This document shows, piece by piece, positions 1-7,275 of a stretch of 45,908 nucleotides of DNA. Where the stretch lies: assembly GCA_007693435.1 (NCBI GenBank), contig REDO01000044.1, forward strand, positions 1 through 45,908. Direction: 5' to 3'. The translations under genes and the position numbers were made by a program. The notes beneath the pieces were generated by a model. It did not search any database. It worked only from the letters and a program-made list of their open reading frames with translations, and was not told the origin of the DNA. Each line of letters begins with the position of its first letter. Within the stretch, counting starts at the first letter, position 1. Source of the stretch: Salinarimonadaceae bacterium (GTDB taxonomy: Bacteria > Pseudomonadota > Alphaproteobacteria > Rhizobiales > Beijerinckiaceae).

Positions 1-54
1 CCTGCGACCTTTGGAATCGGAATCCAACACTCTATCCAGCTGAGCTACGGGCGC
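1..54 (-). tRNA. tRNA-Arg (anticodon CCG), 3' part cut by the window edge
   Basis: Read on the minus strand, the sequence begins GCGCCCGTAGCTCAG, a typical tRNA 5' acceptor stem and D-arm start, followed by the D-loop motif TGGATAGAG. The anticodon arm then reads TTGGA-TTCCGAT-TCCAA, a perfect 5-bp stem around a 7-nt loop, giving anticodon CCG and therefore Arg (codon CGG). The variable loop follows (AGGTCGCAGG), and the T-arm and 3' acceptor strand lie outside the window. Only the 5' half can be checked. Confidence 0.93.
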
Positions 55-109
55 TTGCGGCGCATCCGCGCCTGTCGGCGTATCTAGCCCATCGCCGGGC
101 GGCGGGCAA

Positions 110-175
110 GCGAGAGGTTTTGCGAGAGGTTTCGCGAGAGGTTTCGCGAGAGGTTTCGCGAGATGTTTGCGCGAG
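110..175. repeat. 12-bp tandem repeat, about five imperfect copies
   Basis: A unit close to CGAGAGGTTTCG is repeated about five times, with the first and last copies diverged (GAGGTTTTG and GATGTTTGC). It lies between the tRNA-Arg 5' end and the acyltransferase start. The rest of the roughly 300 bases between the tRNA and position 355 shows no gene I can support. It presumably holds the promoters of the tRNA (minus) and the acyltransferase (plus), but I could not pick out convincing boxes. Confidence 0.85.
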
Positions 176-354
176 ACGGGGCGACGCCCGTAAGGGCCGG
201 CTGATCACACAAGCGTGAGCCAGCCCCGTTTCTTTACCTTTGCGGCGCAAGGATTGCGGGGATGTCGGCAGATGCGGGCGACGGCGCCGAATGGATGCGC
301 CTTCGTCCCGAAACGGGACAATTGCAAGTCGTTCGCCTTGACGGAGCTTTCACA

Positions 355-1458
355 ATGACGGACATCCGAAACCTCGCAGGCATACGCCCCGCCACCTCCA
401 CCGCTCGCACCATCGAGGGCGAACGGGTCGCCTGGGTCGATGCCGCCAAGGGGATGTGCATCATCCTCGTCGTGATGATGCATTCCGTCCTCGGCGTCGG
501 CGACGCGATGGGGGGCGAGGGCTTCATGCATGTGGCGGTCGCCTTCGCGGCGCCGTTCCGGATGCCCGACTTCTTCCTGATCTCCGGGCTGTTCCTCGCC
601 CGCGTCATCGACCGGGACTGGCGCTCCTACGCCGACAAGCGCGTCGTCCATTTCCTCTATTTCTACCTGCTCTGGCTCCTGATCCAGACGGTCGTGAAGG
701 CCGGCTCGTTCACGCAGGACGGCGCAGGCGGGCTCGTCGAGCATCTCGTCTGGGCGCTCGTGCAGCCCTATTCGACGCTTTGGTTCGTCTACATGCTGGC
801 GATCTTCTCGGTCGCGGCGAAGCTCCTGCGCAGCCTGCCCGTCTGGGCGCTGCTCGGCTTCGGCGCCGTGCTCGAGATCGCGCCGATCAACACGGGCGCG
901 ATCCTGATCGACGAATTCGCCGGGCGCTTCGTCTATTTCCTCGCGGGCTACCTTCTCGCCACGCACATCTTCCGCCTCGCCGACTGGGCGCTCGCCAACA
1001 AGGGGGCGGCGCTCGCCGGGCTCGGCGCATGGGCGCTCGTCAATGGCTGGCTTGCGCTCACGCCATCGGGGATCGAGGGCCATGAGGGCATGCTCGCCAG
1101 CCTGCCCTTCGTGAGCCTCTTCGCGGGCGCCATCGGGGCGGTCGCGATGATCCTGATATCGGCGCTGCTGGCGCAGACGCTGTTCGGCGGCGCGCTCTCC
1201 TATGCGGGCCGCCACGCCATCGCGGTGTATCTCGCGTTCTTCCTGCCGATGGCGGCGACGCGCATCATCCTGATCCGTCTCGGGATCGTCGAGGATATCG
1301 GGCTGATCTCGCTGATCGTGACGATCGCCGCCGTCACGGCGCCGCTCGTCCTGGAGCGGATCGTGCGCCACACGCCGCTCAACTTCATCTTCGAGCGGCC
1401 GGCGATGTTCAGGATCCCGCCTGCCCGGACGCAGCCGCGCCCGCAGCCGGCGGAGTGA
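355..1458 (+). CDS. Acyltransferase family 3 integral membrane protein
   Basis: A 367-residue multi-pass membrane protein. Near the N-terminus it has the acyltransferase-3 signature WVDAAKGMCIILVV followed by MMHS, where the family has a conserved Asp, Lys-Gly and His, and then PDFFLISGLF at the next membrane segment. Roughly ten hydrophobic stretches follow. Proteins of this family move acyl (often acetyl or succinyl) groups onto exported polysaccharides or glycans; the substrate here cannot be read from the sequence. The frame is open further upstream to an ATG at 262. I chose the ATG at 355 because GGAG lies 8 nt before it and the conserved domain begins soon after. It converges with the small membrane protein gene at 1487-1729. 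Confidence 0.82.
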   Translation: MTDIRNLAGIRPATSTARTIEGERVAWVDAAKGMCIILVVMMHSVLGVGDAMGGEGFMHVAVAFAAPFRMPDFFLISGLFLARVIDRDWRSYADKRVVHFLYFYLLWLLIQTVVKAGSFTQDGAGGLVEHLVWALVQPYSTLWFVYMLAIFSVAAKLLRSLPVWALLGFGAVLEIAPINTGAILIDEFAGRFVYFLAGYLLATHIFRLADWALANKGAALAGLGAWALVNGWLALTPSGIEGHEGMLASLPFVSLFAGAIGAVAMILISALLAQTLFGGALSYAGRHAIAVYLAFFLPMAATRIILIRLGIVEDIGLISLIVTIAAVTAPLVLERIVRHTPLNFIFERPAMFRIPPARTQPRPQPAE

Positions 1459-1486
1459 GGATAGGAGAACGGAAGGCCGGGCGCGC

Positions 1487-1729
1487 TCAGGCGCGTTCGC
1501 TGATCGGCTCGACTGTGACGGCCTGGCGCCAGAAGCCGCGCAGCATCCATGTGCCGAGCAGGGCGAAGACGACCATCAGCGCGTAGCCGATCTGCGAGCC
1601 GAGCTCGAACAGGCCCGCGATGGCCCAGCCGGCCGCGACGGCGACGGCGTAGACCTCCGTTCCGACGAGGATCATAACGCTGATCACGTTGACGAGGTTG
1701 CGGCGGTTCACGCGGTTGTTGGTCGTCAC
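1487..1729 (-). CDS. Small two-helix membrane protein of unknown function
   Basis: I do not recognise this 80-residue protein. It starts with a basic, Asn-rich stretch (TTNNRVNRRNLVN), then has two hydrophobic helices (about residues 14-36 and 41-62) and a short polar tail. I chose the GTG at 1729 because CAGGAG sits 7 nt upstream. An ATG at 1792 in the same frame would add 21 Arg-rich residues but has no comparable ribosome-binding site. It is divergent from the gamma-glutamyltransferase gene and convergent with the acyltransferase. A role in the envelope is only a guess from its hydrophobicity. Confidence 0.6.
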   Translation of the reverse strand: MTTNNRVNRRNLVNVISVMILVGTEVYAVAVAAGWAIAGLFELGSQIGYALMVVFALLGTWMLRGFWRQAVTVEPISERA

Positions 1730-1826
1730 TATCCGGCTCCTGAAAGGCCCCTGCGCAGGGACTACCCCGAATCGCGCCCGCCGTGCAAGCATCGGGGTTT
1801 GTCATTCACGCCGGGCGGCCCGATCC

Positions 1827-3464
1827 ATGCACGATATCGATCACTTTGGCGAGACGCAGACCTTCTCGACGGCGGCCGTCGCGGCGCCGTCCGAACTTGC
1901 TGCGCAGAGCGGCCGGCGCGTCCTGATCGAGGGCGGGAACGCGATCGAGGCCACGATCGCCATGGCGGCGACGATCGGCGTCGTCTTTCCCCACATGAAC
2001 GCTCTGGGCGGCGACGGATTCTGGCTGATCCGGGCGCCGAAGGGCGCGCTCCACGGCATCGACGCGGCCGGCTTCGCCGGCGCGAAGGCGACGCAGCGCC
2101 TCTATCGGGAGGCGGAATGCGAGACGATACCCGCCCGCGGGCCGCTCGCCGCCCTTACGGTCGCGGGCGCCGTCGCCGGCTGGGAGGCGGCGCGGCAGGT
2201 TTCGCTCTCGATCGGCGGGCGCCTGCCGCTGCGCCTGCTGCTGGAGGATGCGATCCGCCACGCCCGCGAGGGCTATGCGGTCGCGGCGTCCGAAGAACGC
2301 TACTGGGAGCGCGAGAAGGGCGGCGCCACGCTCGCCGCGCTGACCGCCGTCCCAGGCTTCATGGAGGCCTTCGCGATCGACGGCGAGCCTCCCCGCGCCG
2401 GCGATATCCGCAAGGCGCCGCGCCTCGCCGACACGCTCGACCATCTGGCGAATGCCGGCCTTGCCGATTTTCATCGCGGCGACGTGGCCCGCGAAATCGC
2501 CGTCGATCTCGAACGCCTCGGCTCGCCCGTGACCCGCGACGATCTGAAGCGGTTCGAGGCGCGCAGGGCCCAGCCGCTGAGCGTCCGCATCGGCGATTTC
2601 TCGGCCCACAACCTTCCGCCGCCGACGCAAGGAATCGCCTCGCTCATGATCCTCGGGATTTTCGAGCGCCTCGGCGTCGCGGGGGCGGAAAGCCTCGCCA
2701 TGCATCACGGGCTGATCGAGGCGGTGAAGCGCGCCTTCGCCATCCGCGACCGCGTCGTCACCGATCCCGATCGCGTCAACGTCGATCTCGACACGCTGTT
2801 GACGCCCGAGGCGCTCTCGCGCGAAGCGAGCGCGATCGCGAGGGACCGCGCAGCCCCGTTCCCGCTGAAATCGGATCACGGCGACACGGTGTGGATGGGC
2901 GCGATCGACACGCAAGGCTTCGCCGTCTCCTACATCCAGTCGATCTACTGGGATTACGGCTCCGGCCTCGTCCTGCCGGGAACGGGCGTGCACTGGCAGA
3001 ATCGCGGCATGGCCTTCTCTCTCGATCCCCTCTCGCGCAATCCGCTGGAGCCCGGCCGCAAGCCCTTCCACACGCTCAACCCCGCCATCGCCGCTTTCGA
3101 CGACGGACGCGTCGCCCCCTATGGCTGCATGGGCGGCGACGGGCAGCCGCAGACACAGGCGCAAATCATCACCCGCTATCGCGCCGGCATGTCGCCGGCG
3201 GCCGCCGTCGGCGCGCCGCGCTGGCTGCTGGGGCGCACCTGGGGCGAGACATCGACCACGCTCAAGCTCGAAGACCGGTTCGACCCGGACATCGAGCGCG
3301 GCCTGCGCCGCTTCGGCCACGAGGTCGAGGAACTCGACCGCGCGCGCCGCGACACGTTCGGTCATGCCGGCATGCTCGTACGCTTCCCCCGCGACGGGCG
3401 CATCGAGGCCGCCCACGATCCGCGCGCGGATGGCGGCGTCTCGCTCGGCGCGTTCGGGATCTGA
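1827..3464 (+). CDS. Gamma-glutamyltransferase family protein
   Basis: This 545-residue protein has the usual length and layout of the gamma-glutamyltranspeptidase (Ntn hydrolase) family. The N-terminal part has the pattern STAAVAAPSELAA, then GGNAIEATIAMA and GGDGFWLI. The autocleavage and nucleophile site is HGDTVWMGAID, with Thr354 as the predicted new N-terminus of the small subunit. The C-terminal part has GGDGQPQTQ, matching the family's conserved glycine-rich segment. Members cleave gamma-glutamyl bonds (glutathione, gamma-glutamyl amines) or related amides. No signal peptide is visible, so unlike the periplasmic E. coli enzyme this one is probably cytoplasmic, as in the YwrD-like branch. 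The frame extends upstream to 1689; the ATG at 1827 is where the family homology begins. Confidence 0.88.
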   Translation: MHDIDHFGETQTFSTAAVAAPSELAAQSGRRVLIEGGNAIEATIAMAATIGVVFPHMNALGGDGFWLIRAPKGALHGIDAAGFAGAKATQRLYREAECETIPARGPLAALTVAGAVAGWEAARQVSLSIGGRLPLRLLLEDAIRHAREGYAVAASEERYWEREKGGATLAALTAVPGFMEAFAIDGEPPRAGDIRKAPRLADTLDHLANAGLADFHRGDVAREIAVDLERLGSPVTRDDLKRFEARRAQPLSVRIGDFSAHNLPPPTQGIASLMILGIFERLGVAGAESLAMHHGLIEAVKRAFAIRDRVVTDPDRVNVDLDTLLTPEALSREASAIARDRAAPFPLKSDHGDTVWMGAIDTQGFAVSYIQSIYWDYGSGLVLPGTGVHWQNRGMAFSLDPLSRNPLEPGRKPFHTLNPAIAAFDDGRVAPYGCMGGDGQPQTQAQIITRYRAGMSPAAAVGAPRWLLGRTWGETSTTLKLEDRFDPDIERGLRRFGHEVEELDRARRDTFGHAGMLVRFPRDGRIEAAHDPRADGGVSLGAFGI

Positions 3465-3560
3465 AAGCCGGCTTCGAGACAGGTCCGGCTTTGCGGCAAG
3501 TCATGGCGGCCCACATCGCTTGCGGGCATCCTGCCGGCTCAAGAAATTCGGGAGGAGATA

Positions 3561-3833
3561 ATGATCAGCATCAACGATTGCATCGGGCTCTGCGACCTGA
3601 CGCCGGAAGAGGTCGCGGCGATCGCCGAACACGAGCACGTGCCGGAAATCGTCGCAGCGGCGCTCGGCTCGTATCTCGTCCATACGGCGCACGGGCCGGA
3701 ACGCATCCGCGACATGATCCTGGACGACATCCGCGACTCGGTGCGCCGGCGCGACGTGGCGCATGCGCGCCAATTGGTCGGCGTTCTCCGGCGCTTCCTG
3801 CAGGAGCACCCGGAACTGGCGCTGAAGCCCTGA
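3561..3833 (+). CDS. Conserved small protein of unknown function, 90 aa
   Basis: I do not recognise a named domain. The protein is soluble, acidic and predicted mostly helical (MISINDCIGLCDLTPEEVAAIAEHEHVPE at the start, given here in part: CIGLCDLTPEEV). It contains a run of His/Glu (EHEHVPE) and ends in an amphipathic helix (RQLVGVLRRFLQEHP). The start is secure because GGAGGAG lies just before the ATG at 3561. It lies 96 nt downstream of the gamma-glutamyltransferase on the same strand, so co-transcription is possible. Small proteins with a CxLT-like start and helical body are common in Hyphomicrobiales, but no function is known to me. Confidence 0.72.
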   Translation: MISINDCIGLCDLTPEEVAAIAEHEHVPEIVAAALGSYLVHTAHGPERIRDMILDDIRDSVRRRDVAHARQLVGVLRRFLQEHPELALKP

Positions 3834-3856
3834 AGGGCGATTGATTGACGTCTCAC

Positions 3857-4282
3857 CTAGCGCTTGCGGGTCCCGGAAGGCTTCTTCTTCGCCGCCGGGG
3901 CGACAGCCGCCGCGACCCGCTGCGGGATCGAGCGGGTGCGGTCGTCCAGCGAGGACTTCGCGCGCGGCAGGACGCCCTTGAGAGCGTCGCGGCCCGTGCG
4001 CAGCGGAGACCCGGAGATGTAGGCGGCGCGGCCCAGCAGGTGGCCGGCGACGGGCAGGGTGGCGACCAGAAACAGGATCGAGACGAGCGCGATGACGACC
4101 GCGCCGAGATCGCCCATGGCGATCGCCGCGGCCGCAAGGCATAGCGACGCTCCGACGGTCCCGGCCTTGGTCGAGGCGTGCATGCGCTGCAGGGGGTCCT
4201 GGAAGCGTATGACTCCGGCCGTGGCGAGCGCGATGAAGATGACCCCGGCGATCATCACGATGACGGCGATCAGCGCGATCAT
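3857..4282 (-). CDS. mnhG: Mrp/Mnh cation:proton antiporter subunit G
   Basis: The 141-residue protein has three membrane helices and the MnhG/PhaG signature FQDPLQRMHASTKAGTVG, near residue 27. It is the last gene of the seven-gene antiporter operon, and its start overlaps the end of mnhF by 4 nt. Beyond the conserved domain (about residue 95) it has a long hydrophilic basic tail ending AAKKKPSGTRKR, which most homologues lack. MnhG is a small hydrophobic subunit needed for assembly of the Mrp complex in the inner membrane, which exchanges Na+ (or K+) for H+. Confidence 0.93.
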   Translation of the reverse strand: MIALIAVIVMIAGVIFIALATAGVIRFQDPLQRMHASTKAGTVGASLCLAAAAIAMGDLGAVVIALVSILFLVATLPVAGHLLGRAAYISGSPLRTGRDALKGVLPRAKSSLDDRTRSIPQRVAAAVAPAAKKKPSGTRKR

Positions 4283-4572
4283 TTCTGTTCACGCTCCTTC
4301 TTTTCGAGAAACGCGGCGAAACCGATCGTCGCGAGAAAGCCTATGAGCGCGACGCCGAGACCGACATCGAGGAACTCCCGGCGCCCGGTGAGAATGGCGG
4401 TGAGCGCGCAGACCGAAACCGCGACGCCCGTGAGCATGTCGAGGGCGACGAACCGATCGGCGTAGCCCGGACCGAAGATCATGCGCGAGGCGGCGCCGAG
4501 CGCGGAAAGACCCAGAACCACGAGCAGGCTCGCCGTCGCGATCGCGAGAAAGGCGTCCATGGACTCAAACAT
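4279..4572 (-). CDS. mnhF: Mrp/Mnh cation:proton antiporter subunit F
   Basis: A 97-residue protein with three membrane helices. It carries the MnhF hallmark GPGYADRFVALDMLTGVAV (residues about 35-53), where the conserved DRxxALD sits at the membrane edge. It overlaps mnhE by 8 nt upstream and mnhG by 4 nt downstream, as expected for a translationally coupled operon. The C-terminus is short and highly charged (EKKEREQK). MrpF is required for the stability of the complex. Confidence 0.93.
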   Translation of the reverse strand: MFESMDAFLAIATASLLVVLGLSALGAASRMIFGPGYADRFVALDMLTGVAVSVCALTAILTGRREFLDVGLGVALIGFLATIGFAAFLEKKEREQK

Positions 4573-4915
4573 TCTCGATCCTCCGGATCAGGCTCTCGAA
4601 AGTTTGCTTGATGTCGCTCACGATATCTTCGTCTTCGCCCGCGTCGAGGGCGTGGACATAGATCGTCTTTCGATCCTCCGAGACGTGCAGCGACGTGGTG
4701 CCCGGCGTCAGCGAGATCAGATTGGCGAGCGTCGCTATGCCGAGATCGGTCCTCAGGTCGGTCGGGACCGCGATCACGGAAGAGCGCAGGCGGTCGACCG
4801 GCCGCAGCACCGCGAGCGCCACGATCGTCGCGGATTTCGCGAGCGCCACGATGAACACGAAGAGCAACTGCGCCAGCAGCAGGAGACGCAGCGGGTTCAG
4901 CAACGCCCTGATCAT
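4565..4915 (-). CDS. mnhE: Mrp/Mnh cation:proton antiporter subunit E, short form
   Basis: A 116-residue protein with the conserved C-terminal half of MnhE: LANLISLTPGTTSLHVSED, then IYVHALD and a final helix with IKQTFESLIRRIE. Usual family members are about 155-170 residues and begin with two further membrane helices. Here only one strong N-terminal hydrophobic stretch (LLLLAQLLFVFIVALA) precedes the LRP motif, so roughly the first 40 residues of the family are missing. The upstream sequence is occupied by the end of mnhD (4-nt overlap), and I saw no alternative frame encoding the missing part. The gene is otherwise intact and in place in the operon. Confidence 0.88.
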   Translation of the reverse strand: MIRALLNPLRLLLLAQLLFVFIVALAKSATIVALAVLRPVDRLRSSVIAVPTDLRTDLGIATLANLISLTPGTTSLHVSEDRKTIYVHALDAGEDEDIVSDIKQTFESLIRRIENV

Positions 4916-6444
4916 TGCGTTTCTCCCGGCAGTGACTCACCAAGGCGGACGGCTTCGGGCTCGCCGAATACCGCCGCGACATAGGACGCCGGATCAAGCA
5001 TCTCGGCCGAGGCCGTGATGGATAATTCGACCAGGGGCTGGGCGAACAGCCCGATGCCGACAGTCACGGCGCCGAGAACGGCGATCGAGACGGCGTAGAC
5101 GGGCGGCAGGCGCCGGCGCGCGGACAGCTTGATCGGGGCGTCTTTCCAGAAAGCCTCCATCCAGATCCGACTGACCGCGTAAAGGGTGAGGAAACCGGCG
5201 AGCAGCATGATGAAGGCCAGCCAGTAGCTCTCGGCGCGAAAGGCCGCGTCGACGAGCAGGAACTTGCCCCAGAAGCCGGAGAACGGCGGAACGCCCGACA
5301 ACGACAGCGCCGGGATCAGGAAGAGCAGGGCGAGCAGGGGCTGCGAGCGCAAGAGCCCGCCGATGCGCCCGAGATTGTCCGAGCCCGAAACAGCCGCGAT
5401 CGCGCCGGCGACCATGAACAGGTTCGCCATCACGACGATGTGATGGACGATGTAGAAGGTCGCGCCGGTGAGCGCCTCGGGAGTCGCGATGGCGAGCCCC
5501 ATCAGCATGTTGCCGATATGGCTGACCAGCAGGAACGAGAGCATCCGGCGGATATTGGTCTGCACGACGGCGCCGATGACGCCGATCAGCATCGTCGTTC
5601 CCGCCAGCCCCGTGAAGACGAGCGAGAAGACGGGCGCTTCCGCCTCGTAGAGCAGCGTGAAGACGCGGAAGGTCGCGTAGACGCCGACCTTGGTGAGCAG
5701 GCCGGCGAAGATCGCGCCGACGGCGAAATTCGCCGTGTGATAGCTCGCCGGAAGCCAGAAGAAGAGCGGGAAGGCGCCGGCCTTGACGCCGAAGGCCGCG
5801 ATCAGCATCAGGGCCGCGGCGGCCACGCCCGGCGTGAGCGGCAATTCGGGCAGAATGCGCGCGAGATCCGCCATGTTCATGGTGCCCGCGGAGCCGTAGA
5901 TCAGCGCCAGCGCGAAGATGAACAGGATCGTCCCGAACAGATTGAGGATTCCGTATTTGATCGCGCCGTCGATCTGCGCGGGCGTGCGCGAGATCGCCAG
6001 CAGGCCGAGCGACGCGATCAGCATGATCTCGAACCAGACGTAGAGATTGAAGATGTCGCCCGTCAGGAACGAACCGTTGACGGCTGCGACGAGGCCGAAG
6101 AACAGCGGATAATAGCCCGAATGGGCGTGGCGCTGGCGCATGTCGTAGAGCGCGAACAGGCCGACGCCGAGCACCACCACGCCGGTCGTCGCGACGAGCA
6201 CGGCGGCGAGCGCGTCGGCGACGAAGGTGATGCCGAAAGGCGGCGCCCAGCCGCCAAACTGGATCGCCAGAGGACCCGTTTCGAGAATCGTGAACAGGAG
6301 CCGCAGGGAAACGTAGAGCTGCGCGATGACGCCGGCGATCGTGACGACGCGCTGGGCGCCGATCGCGCCCCAAAGACAGGCGGTGAGCGCGGCGAAGCCG
6401 AGCGGCAGGAGAACCGGCCAGACCAGATCGATCTGATCAACCAT
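4912..6444 (-). CDS. mnhD: Mrp/Mnh cation:proton antiporter subunit D
   Basis: A 510-residue protein with about 14 membrane helices, homologous to the NuoM/NuoN proton-translocating subunits of complex I (proton_antipo_M domain). Recognisable segments are YVWFEIMLIASLGLLA (the conserved Glu in helix 5), FGVKAGAFPLFFWLPASYH (the conserved Lys of helix 7) and LSLSGVPPFSGFWGKF near residue 380. With MnhA it forms the transport core of the complex. It overlaps mnhC by 8 nt and mnhE by 4 nt. Confidence 0.95.
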   Translation of the reverse strand: MVDQIDLVWPVLLPLGFAALTACLWGAIGAQRVVTIAGVIAQLYVSLRLLFTILETGPLAIQFGGWAPPFGITFVADALAAVLVATTGVVVLGVGLFALYDMRQRHAHSGYYPLFFGLVAAVNGSFLTGDIFNLYVWFEIMLIASLGLLAISRTPAQIDGAIKYGILNLFGTILFIFALALIYGSAGTMNMADLARILPELPLTPGVAAAALMLIAAFGVKAGAFPLFFWLPASYHTANFAVGAIFAGLLTKVGVYATFRVFTLLYEAEAPVFSLVFTGLAGTTMLIGVIGAVVQTNIRRMLSFLLVSHIGNMLMGLAIATPEALTGATFYIVHHIVVMANLFMVAGAIAAVSGSDNLGRIGGLLRSQPLLALLFLIPALSLSGVPPFSGFWGKFLLVDAAFRAESYWLAFIMLLAGFLTLYAVSRIWMEAFWKDAPIKLSARRRLPPVYAVSIAVLGAVTVGIGLFAQPLVELSITASAEMLDPASYVAAVFGEPEAVRLGESLPGETQ

Positions 6445-6856
6445 GACGTTTCTTCTCCCGGTTCTTGCTGGACGGGTACTTGCGCGAGGCGGGCTTGAAG
6501 GGCGATCCGAGATCCTCGGCCGCGCGGATGCGCGCGATGTCGAGACCGCCGAACCGGCGATAGGCGGCGACGGCGAGGACCGCCGTGAACGCGGTCAGCG
6601 CGAAGGCGATGACGATCGCGGTCAGGACGAGCGCCTGGGGCAGCGAGTTCGCGGCATCGAAGGCGAGCGCCGTATCGCCGAACGGGATGATCGCCGGCAT
6701 CATGGAGCCAAGACGGCCCGAGAAGAAAATCATCAGAATCGCGCCGTTCGTCATCAGCGCGAGGCCGAGGATCACCCGCATGAAATGGCGCGAAAGCATC
6801 AGATAGAGGCCGCAGCCCGCATAGGCGGCGACGGCGATCGCATAGAGGAAGCTCAT
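6437..6856 (-). CDS. mnhC: Mrp/Mnh cation:proton antiporter subunit C
   Basis: A 139-residue homologue of complex I subunit NuoK, with three membrane helices. The segment [19 protein letters not shown] is followed by [11 protein letters not shown], and then [17 protein letters not shown] in the variant form [21 protein letters not shown]. The C-terminus is extended by a Lys/Arg-rich hydrophilic tail ([11 protein letters not shown]) not found in short homologues. It overlaps mnhB by an ATGA and mnhD by 8 nt. Confidence 0.94.
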   Translation of the reverse strand: MSFLYAIAVAAYAGCGLYLMLSRHFMRVILGLALMTNGAILMIFFSGRLGSMMPAIIPFGDTALAFDAANSLPQALVLTAIVIAFALTAFTAVLAVAAYRRFGGLDIARIRAAEDLGSPFKPASRKYPSSKNREKKRHG

Positions 6857-7272
6857 ACCGGCTGCTCCTCGTAGAGACGAAAGATGAAGGACAGGATGCC
6901 GCCGACGACGACGAAATAGACGCCGAGATCGAAGATCATCGTCGTGCCGACTTTGATCTCGGTGAAGCCCAGGGGCACGTAGCCCCAGTGATGCAGCAGA
7001 TAGGAATCGTTGTAGAACAACCCGGGCAGGCCGCTGAGCGCCGCCAGCGCGAGCCCGACGCCGGCGAGCACGATCGGGTGCAGGATCAGCGCCCTGCGGG
7101 CCGTCGGGACTCCCGACGCGAAGGCGAGGATCGAGAAGGCGGCGGCCCCCATCAATCCGCCCACGAAACCGCCGCCGGGCTCGTTATGCCCCCGGAACAG
7201 GATCCAGATCGAGACGAGCAGCATCGCGGTGAAGAAGATCCGCGCCGTGGCGGAGAGGATCACGGAGTTCAT
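6853..7272 (-). CDS. mnhB: Mrp/Mnh cation:proton antiporter subunit B
   Basis: A 139-residue protein with four membrane helices of the MnhB domain. Diagnostic is [19 protein letters not shown] (residues about 29-47), with the conserved ExGGGF. A further match is [19 protein letters not shown] near the C-terminus. Having mnhB as its own gene means this is the seven-gene Mrp type, not the type with fused A-B subunits seen in some rhizobia. It starts 3 nt after the mnhA stop and overlaps mnhC by 4 nt. Confidence 0.95.
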   Translation of the reverse strand: MNSVILSATARIFFTAMLLVSIWILFRGHNEPGGGFVGGLMGAAAFSILAFASGVPTARRALILHPIVLAGVGLALAALSGLPGLFYNDSYLLHHWGYVPLGFTEIKVGTTMIFDLGVYFVVVGGILSFIFRLYEEQPV

Positions 7273-7275
7273 GGC

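Noticed and set aside
110-175. CRISPR-like repeats
   Set aside because: Units are 12 bp and directly adjacent without spacers, and no cas gene is present.
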